Positions 16,829 to 29,005 of a DNA stretch of 64,000 nt are shown here, in pieces. The notes below the pieces were generated by a model. It worked only from the letters and a program-made list of their open reading frames with translations. It was not told the origin of the DNA and made no database searches. A program made the position numbers and the translations under genes. The first letter of the stretch is position 1. Each line of letters opens with the position of its first letter. This DNA is from Psettodes erumei (taxonomy: Eukaryota; Chordata; Actinopteri; Pleuronectiformes; Psettodidae). The stretch is taken from the NCBI GenBank assembly GCA_016785225.1, contig JAFBJZ010000377.1:3534001-3598000 (forward strand). The letters run 5' to 3'.

Positions 16829-19800
16829 CTATCTGTCCACGCTAGTCTCTGCCAGCCGGTTGTTCATGATGCCGAGGGCACCCACCCCTCCCGAGAATCC
16901 GTTCTGACGTGAGCTGGAGCTGGACTGGCGCGGGTGCCCGATGGCCATCTCCGATAGCTGTTTCTGCATAATAGCCAGATTGACCTGAGGGGAGGGGAAG
17001 GAGACAGAGGAATCAACAGATGAGGAAATATTTGCTCTCTGTGTTTGGACGTGGGGCGTGCAGCCCGCGGGGCCCCGGAGAAACGGGAGTTAATGCAACG
17101 TGTTGTCGCCAGGCACACCTGAGTGTGCAGGTGGGACGGAAAGGCAGCAGATGGTGAAGTGAACAAAGACAACAAATGCTTAACAAGTGCAACTGACAGA
17201 AAACCAGCTTTACTCTCCCACACACCAACCTTTCCCTTTCATTTTTCACGCTGCGGAGCAATGTGTAGAGAATGTACACGACTGACGTGTGCTGCTGTTT
17301 TACATGCGTTAAGCCATGAGCTACCGTATATTTTACGCCTTTGTGTATTTGTCAGCCTCAGCTGTGCTTTGCTTTAAATGCTGATGAGCAGGTGTTTGCA
17401 TGATGACACACAAAACTACGAGAGTGAATGGGGTAAACATTATTGTCATTATGAGGAAACTCCAATATTATATAGTATAGAGAGCTGAGCAAATGAGTAG
17501 ACAGCTGTTCAGAGGTCTGAAATTACAGACCTGTACAGACAGAGAGGGTAATTAACATGATTTACAGGCAAATCCGCTGTCAATCAACACACTGTAACAT
17601 GAATTCCTATTCTAGGCGTCTTGCTAAGACACATACATGTAAGGTTCTGATGTTTTCAGCCAGTTCTGATGCTGGATCAGCTGTTATTTTGTTTTGAAAG
17701 GAAAGCGCATTGTGTCAGTGTTTTTCTTATGCTATGGAAAACAAGGCTATAGCCATCTGGATTTATTTCTATTAAAGTGGATCTCTGGAATTTTTCTTTC
17801 TTTTGCGGAAAGAGCTGCTTGTCCTTTTTTTTTATGAGCGGGAAATTTGACTTTTCATCACACAGACTGTGGCATGGCATGTACGAGAAGTGTTGAGGGA
17901 GGCGAGTCAGCGCGAGAGCTGGTATCGGCATACTGAATAGTCTGAGCAGCCCCCCTGGAAAAAACACATCAGGTGATCAGCACCTGCGCCGCTTAAAGCT
18001 ACCTGAACTTTGTCACACAGCATGGGGGGGGTACAGTCTATCTGTATTGACACAAAAATGTCAGTGGAATTCAGAGATCAGTGATTATCAGGTTTTTTTT
18101 CCTTGTGTAGACAGCTGACCCCTCTAAGTGTGGAAGGGGTGATAGCAATGGAGTCAGGTCATGAGTATTCAGTGAGATTTCAAGTATACATGTCATTATG
18201 TGTATTGTGGCTCATGAGGAATCTGTATTGACAGCTGTGCTGTCACAGAGCATTTAAAATTCATCAAAGCTCATGAGAGCAGAGTGAAGCGGGAGTTAAT
18301 GAGTGCAGCGACTGCGACGACAGGGAAACGAGGTTACTGCCTAAACGTTCTGTCTGCGACTCACGAGCAGTTAGATCAAATTACATTCAATGTGCAGATT
18401 GTCACACAAGCTGCAGCTCTTACCTTGTTGGCTGCTAAGAAGTCCCTCATGGAGATCATCTCCCCAGACATCCTGCGGCCGGTGTCAGTCTCGCTCTCGT
18501 TGATGGCGTCTGTCTCGATGGAGGGGTCTCTGCGGGTGCGCAGGTGACCCGGGGCCACCACGTTCCGGCGGGGGTGCCGGTGTGGGTGGTGACCCCTCCT
18601 GGGGAAGCAGCAGCGGCAGGGGGCTTCCATCCTCCTCAGCAGCCAGTTGAGGACCTGCTTGATGACGATGGAGATGACGTTGAAGAGAGAGTAGATGCAG
18701 CAGACGCCGGTCAGGATGAAGAAGAAGTTGCCCAGCCGGTAGGCGGTCGTTATGCGTGGCCCTCGTAGGCCGCCCGCTGGCTGCTCACCATATCTCCAAA
18801 GCCGATGGTGCTGAAGGCCACAAAACAGAAGTAGAGCGAGTCCAGGTAGCCCCAGCCCTCCGCTGCCGAGTACATGAGCGAGGCGCAGCAGGACACCAAG
18901 ACGGCTGCCGCTCCCAGAATGAGCATGACACAGTAGACCGAAGGCTTCCATCCCGCCAGATCCCCCCCTTTTCCTCCTCCACCTCCCGCAGCCCCGCCCG
19001 CTCTGTTTCCCTCAGCCTGCTGGCCATTTTGCGGGAGCACGGCGTTGTTTTGGCGGCGCTCGTGACAGGACTTGAGGACAACGGCGATGACGGTGATGAC
19101 GCGCTCCAGAAAGAGGTTGAAGAAGAGGATGGTGGCTGCGCAGCCGAGCAGGCCGTAGAACATCAGGAAGACTTTCCCTCCAATGGTGGCAGGGGTGGTC
19201 ATCCCAAACCCTGGATTACAAACAAAAAATATGATGGAATAATTACAAAGTGAGTCGCTACACTTGAAGTCCCCAATTACTGCTCCTCAATATCTACAAG
19301 TACCGCTGAATAAAAAGAGAGAATAAATTACATAACAGCATTATCTTCACTTGAGAAATGCTTTCCCTCACCGAGTGCGACCGTTATTCTTTCACACACA
19401 CTTCACAGCTCTGAGCAAATGAATGGATTATTTGGAAAGGAGATGAGGGTTGTTGCCGTCTCCAGCTGCGTTAACTCTCCTTTGAAACAAATTTGCATCC
19501 TCCTTAACAAAGGTAGCTAAGTGAAAATTATTCTCTGACCATCTCGCTCCCCTCCGCAAGGTTGCCATTGGCGATGCGCCCTCCCTCTCTCTTTCAGTTA
19601 CTTACACTCACTTCGAGAGCTGAGGTGTTTTCAGTCTGAGCACATCGCTGCAATCAGCCCCAGTGTGTGTCACATTTCACTGCATTAAGTCATTTGGCAA
19701 CTCAAAGACCCAGTGGAGCCCATTCACATCTCAATTTGATCACTTCCTCGTATTTTTTAAAACATTTCGAACCCATTTCACGGGTCTGACGCCACGGGGG

Positions 19801-22205
19801 GGACTGAGATGCTCTTCTGTGATTTCTCCTTCCTCTCTCTGGAGAACGGGCAGATGAGCCAAATGGAAATTGAAGTGAGAGGTCTTACTATTGACTTCAC
19901 CGGTGTCAGTGACATCTGCTTTTAAACCCTCGTCTAACACGAGAAGCTCTTTGCAGCTGTCTGTCTGTCGTTCAGTTGGTCGTATGACTTTTGTATGCGT
20001 GAATTTGTATTTTCGTGGCGATAACAGTTACACACGTGACAAATTGATTGTTTACAGTTATAGCAGCTGTAAATTCTCATAACGTGAAAGCTCTTCCCAT
20101 GAGGAAAAACACAGCTACCTCTCGGTGTATCTTGTGTCATGAAAAACATACTCATGGCTAATTGCGGCAGTGCCACAGGCAGGCCTCTCGTGCAGGATTT
20201 GATTGCCTCTGCATTCAAACTGGTTCTCAAGGTGCTAATTGAGCCGGAGTTTTCTTCCAAACGCGGCGATAAAGCCAAATGAGCAGGATTTTATAGAGGC
20301 GTTATTTCTTTCTGGTTAAATGTGATGCTGATGAGTCGTTTTGCCTGTTTAATCGAATATACAGCCCATGAAAGCAAGGAGAGAAAATGGTGTGCCGCTG
20401 TCTCAGTATGACGTCTGCGTCATGGTTGCTGTGTGGAGCGAAGGCTCTGAACGTAGATGGTGTTGATTGGGCACGGCCCTGACTTTTTCCTCCTAAGTGC
20501 AACCTCGAGAAGAAACAAACAAACATAAAATACAGTCAACTGTCTTCTTGGGAAGTCTGCTTACTAGCTTTCTTCCTGGGTGTTAGATAAGAAAACTGAG
20601 ACTGAAGCCGACAGCTTTGCTTAGCTTAGCACAAAGACTGGACACAGCTAGCATGGCTCTGTCTAAAGTAAAAAAAAAAAAAACAGACACAAATGAACAC
20701 ATTCTATCTTTCTCAAATCAATGAGTAGCAAGATAGTCCAGCACATTAGCACAATTAATGTAGAAACAGTGGACACTGATTAATCTGTAAGATTATGCCA
20801 TCATTGCCAGTATGATTTATTATTGTGATGTTTCTAAGAAATCGTGTTTTTTTCCCCTTTAGTCTGGCATTGAGGACGGGTCTAAATATACCAATACCAA
20901 TTAGATATTCCATCTGAACAATCACCATTGTTCACTGTTAAGTTGATAGTTGGTGAATAATTGATTAAAGCAGCATATTGTGTTTTCTGTTTTCTCAATA
21001 CCATCATCTTTCACTTCCACCAGAAGCACGTCACGTCCCACTTAAGAAAGAAGAGGCATATGAGGCTCTGCCATTGGCTGCTGAAACACATACTGCTTCC
21101 TTTCAGTTTTTATGTTCACAAGCTTGTAACTTTATGTTTTCACCCTTTGTCTTTTTTTTTATTTTCAGGACCGCTTCAGCTGTGAGTGACCTAATGCTGC
21201 ATTCATAAATGTGGTGTCAGTCTTCTTATCTGCTTTGACAGTAAACCAATATGTGCACAATTTTAACTACGCCATTTAGCCAAATAGAGTTATATTATTA
21301 CAGTTGTATGGAAAACCTTTCTTTTGCTATTCGCTGAAGTATTTACATCAGTGGAACTTTGAACCTGACTAATATGTGCATATGCTCTGACCACACATAC
21401 ACTTATAAATAAAATAAATATTGAAAGGATGCGACTCTCTCTTGTATTCTCCCATGTATTCATTCAGTCTCCAGCGCACACAGTATTCTCGTGGGGTATG
21501 CAAAATGATGACGTGTCTGTGAAGGGCTTCCTCTTAAGATACTCCAATAACTGAGTCTTAGACAAAAGAAGATGAAAGGGATGCAGACTGATCGCTGACG
21601 CGATGGCGACTTCAAACGACGCTATGACAACACAGCTGAGATACAATGCAGTCTTGTTACAGTTAAAGATAAGCAGGTGCATTCCTAACTGCCAACTCAT
21701 AGTTCTACTAGTACAGTCGGTCATTGTGAGAGTGTTTGCTATTTTGAAAATGTCTGCATTCATACACTGAATATGTGTGATGTGTGTTCACTTAGGGATA
21801 GATGTGACAAAGTTTGAGTTTGAGTTGAAAAATCAGGACAGTGTCTTTACTGCTCAGTCAGAGGTGTCAGGGAAGTGCAGGAGAGGGAACAGTTTCTTTG
21901 AAATGGGCAAATTCATCTTGGAAGTTGTCAGAGGCTTCATCAGTAACTGGATCAATCCTGCAGTCACCACTCTTTTCAGGCCACGGTCAGTTTAATTAAC
22001 AAGCAACAACAGCAAAAGGGATGAAGTTGTATAAAACAGGATCCGTTAGGAGACTGTCTTGACCTCATCACCATCCCTCTGATTTAAATGGGTGAAGGCA
22101 ACTCACTAATCAGAGTGGAATGGTCTCAAATTACCGGCCATCATCAGTCCAATCAAAGATGTTGAACCTAATCTGACAGGTGCTGAGGGAAAAAAAGAAA
22201 AAGAG

Positions 22206-22243
<38 letters not shown>

Positions 22244-23252
22244 AAAACAGAGGTATTAACAACACCAGCAGGTTTATTATCTTTCTGTGTAACGCTGCTG
22301 TTGCTTTGAAGGATGGCTCTGTCTCGCTGCTCTTCATGTCATACTGACATTGGCACTTCTGTTGCTCTCAGGCAGACCTGGGTACAGCCTGTGCAGAGGT
22401 GGAGAATACATTGTCGGGGACTAATCTTGCTCTGAAGCAGACATGCATTTTCTTTCTTTCTTTCTTTCCCTTCTTTTTTTCTTTTTGGACTTTATACATA
22501 CATGACCAGAGAGGAGAACTTACAGCATTATTTATGGCTTCATTCTGTTCAGCTCCATATTTTACTGGTTAGTGGGCTTCAATCGTTTTTTGTGTTAGTT
22601 CTCGATACCCAGCTTCCTTTGCAGCATCTTTTGAGCACAGAATCTCATTTATAGAGTAAAACTAATTTCGCAGTTTTATTCCCATTAAGTGACCCGTGGC
22701 TTTGATATGGGAGACTTTTGTTTGCAAAAGATGGCAAACTATACGAACGCAAAGAATGCGACAGGCAAAGCATACACACTTCTAATGAGTGATTAACCTC
22801 AAAGAAATGTTGATGGATTTTTTTAAAAAAAATTACGTTCTTAGGAGAAGATCGCAGAGCTGACAGGGAAGTTACATTTGTACACCGTTTGTAAATGCCT
22901 GCTTCTTCATCTCACCAATGGTTGATACCACAGTTCCCACGAAGTAAAAAGCGCCAGTGAAGTCCCATCGAGGTCTGATTGCGTCCACACGGATGCCGGC
23001 TACGTTCGCCTCCTCGTAGTTCCTCAGGAAGTTATTCAGGTCCTTCTTGCTCAGGTTGTACTTCTGGCTGAAATGCTCGAACCTCTGCGCCCAGCGCTCC
23101 TTCGCCTCTCGCTCCTTCGGCTGCTCCAGAGCTGAGAAAACCGCGGCCCCACAGAACAGATAGATGATGATGAATAATGCCAGCAGCAGGAACCTCGCGT
23201 TATCCTCGTTTATTGGACCAGAGCCGCAACAGCAACCGCTCCTACATGCCAT
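16829..23252 (-). CDS. kcnk13: Two-pore-domain potassium channel THIK-1 (K2P13.1)
   Basis: This gene encodes a plasma-membrane K2P background potassium channel of the THIK (halothane-inhibited) subfamily. Coding exons on the minus strand are 22916-23252, 18424-19210 and 16829-16984, all with GT-AG borders. The chosen start, MACRSG, places the family hallmark NEDNARF at residues 15-21, as in THIK proteins. TM1 covers about 20-43, followed by the extracellular cap with an NLS sequon. The first pore motif TIGFG is at 111-115, split by intron 1. TM2 and TM3 flank a Gly-rich loop at about 184-195. The second pore motif TIGFG is at 247-251, followed by TM4 and a cytoplasmic tail with SGEMISM, QKQLSEM and the C-terminal NNRLAETS. 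A single-base frameshift near 18750-18762 puts a TAA after residue 265; the next frame continues the protein intact (YRLGNFFF onward). The first half resembles THIK-1 more than THIK-2 (kcnk12), although the last exon looks THIK-2-like. Adjacency to psmc1 favours kcnk13. The a or b ohnolog cannot be decided from this window. Confidence 0.93.
16985..18423 (-). other. kcnk13 intron 2
   Basis: The donor is GTAAGA after codon Lys (AAG) at 18424-18426. The acceptor CTCAG lies just before GTC at 16982-16984, so the intron is phase 0. Apart from a CpG-containing patch at 17040-17110, nothing further is recognised inside. Confidence 0.8.
18425..18752 (-). other. kcnk13: kcnk13 exon 2 distal part, out of frame with the proximal part
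   Basis: This is the exon 2 segment after the frameshift. It encodes TM4 (NFFFILTGVCCIYSLFNVIS), the ALNW-like VLNWLLRR juxtamembrane region, a Cys/Arg/His-rich stretch, the SIETD segment and SGEMISMRDF. It is intact and conserved but sits one base out of register with TM1-pore 2. The in-frame stop is the TAA at 18750-18752. The most economical repair is one missing base in the short C run at 18760-18762 (plus strand). Confidence 0.8.
20555..20690 (-). repeat. Teleost interspersed repeat (GCTAAGCTAAGC family)
   Basis: The minus strand reads AGAGCCATGCTAGCTGTGTC then CAGTCTTTGTGCTAAGCTAAG. This signature is widespread in perciform genomes, and related copies are at 35400-35650 and 43480-43712. 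It ends in a poly-A tract on the plus strand. Confidence 0.6.
22208..22241. repeat. (GT)n microsatellite
   Basis: About 17 GT units in kcnk13 intron 1. Confidence 0.95.
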
Positions 23253-24211
23253 TATGTTGCTGTTGTCAGCGTGTTGCAGTTGCATTGAGGGACCTGTGGC
23301 ATGGTGGTCTCGAATAAAACGCACAGTCCTCGGAGGAAACGTTCAGACAATTTTACGACAAAAGTCTGGGCACTACAGTTAAATGGCTAGGGTAGTCTAT
23401 AATCAAGTAGGCTGTGGGTTTGGCATTTTGCTCATGAGCGTCTGCAAAATCCAAATTCCAGACCGCTCAGCCAAACGCGTCCTTTCAACGACTTCTCAGT
23501 TCATCTCCACCGACTGTTCTCTTAGTCGTGGTTGCCAAGATGCTGAGAGAGGGAGAGAGCTCCGCGCAGCAACCTGTGGATGCAGGGAGACGTGCTGTTG
23601 TGCTCTGTGATCCTGCCTCTCCAAAGAAGTCTCCACCCCAGAGCGCGCGTTTTACGCACCGCGGTGTGACCACCATCGCAAGGGCGAGTTTCCGTTCTCT
23701 GTTCGTTCATCACTGTGTGTGAAGTCTGTCTCGACAAATCTGCTCATTCCAGAAGTGCTTCTTTCTTTTCCGTCCGCTAAAGGCATCATACGAGCCTAAT
23801 AATCTGATAACGGGTTCCGAACTGACCTGGAAATGTTCGACCTGACCCCGACTTTGGAGGATTGATTCTGACAATACAGCACCGCGTTTGCATAGTAAGA
23901 TCAATATCACTTGACCTTTCCGAGCTCTGATGAGGGATTCATGCTCCAGCTCATGCTTACCCGGGGACGATGTGAGCAAATGTCACGCCGGAGCGACGGT
24001 CCGCAATAAATTATTCAAGATCACTGGGACAACAACAAAAAACGTAATTTCTGTAAAGCTGGGAATTTAACAAAATGATGACGCGTGCAAGGCCATTTCA
24101 GCACCATGGACAGAGCGTCAGGTCACACTTTCCTAAGTTGTCTTGGTCTAAACTTACAGCATGTTTAACCTTATTGTAAGATGTTACAGGTGTTTGAGTT
24201 TTATATTAAAA
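23253..24211 (-). promoter_or_regulatory. kcnk13 upstream region (5' UTR and promoter)
   Basis: This is CpG-containing sequence immediately upstream of the kcnk13 start codon, densest at 23460-23720 and 23940-24010. There is no convincing TATA box or splice site indicating an upstream non-coding exon. Promoter activity is inferred from position. Confidence 0.4.
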
Positions 24212-24227
24212 TCTTTCCTCTTAGTTG

Positions 24228-24302
24228 TCTCAAGGAAATTTTAATCGAAATCAAAGACTTACAAAGCAAGTCCAGTTGATTTCGATTAAAATTTCCTTGA
24301 GA
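24228..24302. repeat. Near-perfect 75-nt inverted repeat (hairpin)
   Basis: Arms 24228-24254 and 24276-24302 are perfectly complementary over 27 nt. The stem resumes with GACTT (256-260) and AAGTC (268-272) after a small asymmetric bulge, leaving a 7-nt terminal loop. A 17-nt direct repeat, TCTTTCCTCTTAGTTGT, is found at 24212-24228, abutting the left arm, and again at 24339-24355. It lies about 1 kb upstream of the kcnk13 start codon. It could be a foldback element, a template-switch product or a small-RNA precursor. Confidence 0.85.
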
Positions 24303-26921
24303 TAACCATGACCTGTGCAAATGAAAATATTCACAGCCTCTTTCCTCTTAGTTGTAACACAGTACATACTCTGCCAGAACTACTTAAAAAATACATTTAA
24401 ACTTGCTCAAAGCAAAGTGTTTCCTTGACCAGTTTGGTTCTTTTAAAATATCACACAGAAGCCCTGATAATGTGCATCGCTGAAAGTTTGCCACTTCATG
24501 CAAAAGAAATAATTAAGAATTCCGAGCATGTCGCAATAAATAAATAAATTCAGTACGGTTACACAATCTGAACTGATTTGAAACACTTACAAATGACTGA
24601 AAAAAAATTTTGGACATCACTTTACTAACAGATACAGTACCACAAGAAGAGGTTCTGAAGGATGGTGGATAATATCATTAGTAACATTTAAATGCACTAT
24701 TAATAGCTTGGTAACTTAGTTATAATTGTATTTATGTTTTTAGGTATTCATTCATGACTCTACACTTCATACAGATTCCACGCTGATCAATAAAACAATT
24801 ACCTGCCTTTGAACGTCAGCTCATCAGCTTGAATTGTTCCCAGAGGTTGTTCTGGTTGTGAGCAAGACGAGAGTGCAGGCAAAGTGTCTTTGAAGATGAA
24901 TATAATGTTTCAGCAGACAGTTTAAAATGACTGACCATGCAGTCCAGTCTGTCTGTCATGCAAGTTATGAAAAGTTAACTTGTAAATTTGCTTTCATTTT
25001 AAGATCACTTCATGTTCACAAATATTTATTTGCCAGTTCTTTATCGTATAAGATTCATGTATAATTGCAATGGAATTAAGAATGAGGGAAAGGTAAGTGG
25101 GTAGAAGGCAGTGTGGATTAATTATAGGACAAACGCATCTTTAAGATAGTGGATAAGACAAACATGGAAAATAAAAGCCTTTTTTTCTGTACAATTTGGC
25201 AGCATGGAAGTTGCTAATAATACATTAATTAGATAAATAATCAATTTTGCAGATGATACAGTGATTTTCGGTGAACGCAGTGCATGCTGAGAATGGTATT
25301 CTAGTCATAAAATAATACCCCAGTGAGAGTAAACAATCTACTTGAATATTTACTGTGTACATGACTCACTTGCCACTTATAGGCATATTTCGACTGATTT
25401 TATGGACTGGGCAGAAACCATACCTCCACACAACAAAGTACTGATATTTCACAGGCAATTATTTGGAGAGTAGTGTTGACTGGAGTGTTGCTTCTCCACT
25501 GATATGGGTTTGGAGTGGTTGTTAAAGGCCCTCAACAAGTGATAAACAAACTATTAAGTGCGCATGACATCGGAAAGAAACAAGCAGAGTGCTGATTTTT
25601 TATGCTTGCTGAATGGTAAACAACAGTGATAAATCTGCTGTGTATTCTACTTAAAAGCTCAGTTATTTCAGCATTTATGTTAGTGAGCTAGCCGTGGTCA
25701 AACTATACTCTACTATGCTACTCAGTTCTGATTTCTGAAACCAAGAGTATCAGCTTTTGTTTGTGCTTTTGTCAAATAATGACAGGCTCAAAGTGAAGGC
25801 TTTTTCAATCAAAGGGTGACAGGTTTTACACGCAGAAACCTGTCTGTCAGATATCTAATTGTCAAGGCTTGAAAGAAGTGTGTGTTATGTTGCGTCTTTT
25901 GCCTCACAATGGAAAATACAAACAGGCCGCCCTGGATCCCACGCTGTTGTTTCTCTTAAAGCATTGCCTGATTTTGTGGAAGCTGTTGCAGCACCTATAG
26001 AGATGGACAGACAAACTGGCAGCTTCCCTTCAGTCTCTCTGGTTGTCGGTTAGATTGGAAAAAGTTGCTGCTCAGCTGTTGTGTAATCTCCCAGAGGGTG
26101 CTCACAAAAGAAGAACAAACAGCCACTGACAAATCAGTAGTTGCATATCTGTGTGCAGCTCTAATCTCGCTCTTTGTGTAGACCATGATTTATTTTATTT
26201 TTTTTGAAGTCTTCCAATGCTTCTGCTTTTACTTACAGGAACTTGACTTTGTAACCATATAGTGCTAATATCTAGCTTTGTGCTGCACATAAATATTCGG
26301 TTAATTTGCTGTTCTGTTCTTATTCCAAGAAGCACTGGTGATTATTGGGCTGTGGTGGTTTGATTAATAATATAAATCATCGTAGACCAATGGATATTGA
26401 GCTTCCCATTAAGTCTGTGTTCCCTGTAGATATAGGGTGAGTTCATTTTAATTTAAATAGTAAATGATTCATTAATAGAACGTGACTTTTTCAATACACA
26501 CCTGCTGACTGAGCGAGACTTCAACCACGCCCTTTTCAGCCCGGCTGAAGTGACATCGATGTCTAAACGCAGGGATTACTTACCAGACTCTGCATACAAA
26601 CATCATGTATTCATGTTTGTGCATATATGGCCCTGATAAATAGTGACAGAATCCGGGCATTCATATGCATCTGGTTGAGTGTGCATGCATGTCATGCCCA
26701 CACGTACATCAGTGTTTGCCTGTATATGTGGCTTTGATACCGTCAACTACAGTAGCTGTTACTTTGCTGAGCTTTGAACCCATATCTACCCTGGCCTTGG
26801 TTTATTCACATGTTTCACTGGCTATGGAAAATAGAAGAGAGAACACAATTTTCTTCAGTTTTCATTTTCAAGACAATGCCATATTTACAGGCATATCATT
26901 TAAGATCCTTTCTCATTTGGC

Positions 26922-26942
26922 TGTGTGTGTGTGTGTGTGTGT
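26922..26942. repeat. (GT)n microsatellite
   Basis: A GT run followed by a G7 run. Confidence 0.9.
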
Positions 26943-28982
26943 GGGGGGGCTTTTTCTGTTATTATAATGCTTGTTGTCCACTGTCTGAGTAAATGGGGGG
27001 ATTTTATGGTCTGTTCTTATCTTATCTCAACCCTTCAGCATTCTTCCAAAGTTTGGTGCAAATCTGCAATAGCCACAGTTTTTTGTTTTCCTTAATATGC
27101 ACATTCACTTTCAGATGGTGAGATTGATACCTCTTTAACCCACTCCTCATTTCTGCTTCAGGTTAGCAGCTTGAGACTGCATTAACTGCCACTCGCACCA
27201 AAATTTAATTGTGGATAACTGTTGGTAGATGCCAGGTGTTGCAATGCTACATGCAGTGCTAAATTCAAATTCAACTAAAAGCAAAAGGAAAGATACAATC
27301 TCCCTAATTGTGGTTTTATTCACGCATCCTGTGAGATTATGAGACTGGATTTACATAAGGAGTGCTGTTTTGACAAGGAAAAAATATTTTCCAGATGGTC
27401 TTATTTGTTTCTTATTTGTTTCCAGAAACCTATACGCAGTGATTAGTGGGATAAATCACACCAAGAACTGAATCTGTGAGCAGTGCTTTTTAGAATATAG
27501 TTATCTATATGGGATGCTGAGGCATGTAATCACCTAATGAAATTTACTATTGTGTTTTCTGGTAGGTATGAGATCTGTTTCCATGGAAATATGTTGGGAA
27601 TATTTAAATAAGGTTTATTTATGAGCTGGGCGTCAAGATATTTTGTGAACACAATTGCAGACCTGCTGTAACCTAACAATCTACTCTGTCTCTTTTATCC
27701 ATAATGCATGTGCATAATATCTGGATGTGCATGATCCTTTTTTCTTAGTTGACGTGATGACAATTATGCAGCTTCACTGCTGGCGACTGTGACTCCAGCA
27801 TTACCGTGTAGTCTGCCAAGGTCAAAGCCATTTGTCATCAGCCTCTACATCTGTAAGTGGGCCCTTCGCCTCATTTTCCCCGGGTTTATGGGCAGCATCA
27901 TTAGGCCAGCCCTCTAATCATTTACACACAGACGGGCACATGCACACATACAGGATTTCTCAAACTGGATCCTAATCTAAGCGCTGGGGTCTACAAGCGT
28001 CCACACCGCTGAATCGTCCTCAAGCAAGACATTGGACCACAACACATCTGGCAGCTTTAGGGCAGTAGTTCTGCAACTGAGTCTGACCTTTGACCTCCCT
28101 GTGGAGGGAAAAGGAGAATTTCTTAGTAGTAGGCACTATTAAAAATGTGGATCATAACACTGAAGATCGCAAAGGAAAAATGCTGATCTTCAGCTTGACT
28201 GTCTTACCACATGCTAGTCTGTTGTTACCTCTCATATGGCTCTCACAAAAACATACCACAGTGTAAAACTTGTGAACTGAAGGCAATCAGAAAAACTTTA
28301 AAAGGTAATGTCATTTTCCCCTTTGCGGTGGTTCACAGTAGAGCTGAATATGTCTCTCCTTACACTGGAATTACATTTTCTGCAAAGAGTCACTGTCCTG
28401 TGCTGAGAGAAGGACGAGTCTGTCGAATGCAAAGACACCCCCTGCTCTGCAGCCTTTCATTTACAGCGGTTCAAACAAGTGGGTGGGTGACATCATCAGA
28501 TTTAAGGCCGAGTTAAGGCCAGCCGTGTGTGAAAGAATGCTGGCGATGCAGCGGGGCTGGGCTCCAGCAAAAAACACCAAAAAAAAGCAAGGTCAATCTG
28601 ACAAAAGTTCAACTTGGCCAAACTTTTGCTGCAGTGCAACTTGAAGTCATCCAGTAAGGCTCCAAGGTTGCCAATCAAATGCATGCAAGAAAAAAACCCT
28701 CACCTTTCACCGCGCTGATAATCCTGTCTCAGTCTGTTATACGGATTTACCGTATATGACAAACTCTGGAGTCACTGTTCAACTGGCTTTTGTGAGTAGT
28801 CATAATGTTGTTAAAACCTTTGACACCAGACTGCTCAGTGGGGCAGGGGGGTTACATACTACCCTCTCACACACTTAGCCAAATACACTCAGGTCTACAG
28901 ACTGTTAGATGCTTTTCATTTCGCTAGTCAGTGCTTGAACTGTTGAAAAATGTTGCTGTACACTGAGTACCACTGCTAGTGC

Positions 28983-29005
28983 TGTGTGTGTGTGTGTGTG
29001 TGTGT
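28983..29005. repeat. (GT)n microsatellite
   Basis: About 11 GT units. Confidence 0.9.

Larger units (their letters stand above)
19211..22915 (-). other. kcnk13 intron 1 with repeats
   Basis: The phase-1 intron interrupts the Gly codon of the first pore motif TIGFG, the position I recall for THIK genes. It contains a teleost interspersed repeat at 20555-20690, a (GT)n microsatellite at 22208-22241 and CT/TTTC-rich tracts at 22448-22485. No other exon is visible. Confidence 0.75.

Noticed and set aside
18756..19253. 165-codon plus-strand frame
   Set aside because: It is the antisense shadow of kcnk13 exon 2.
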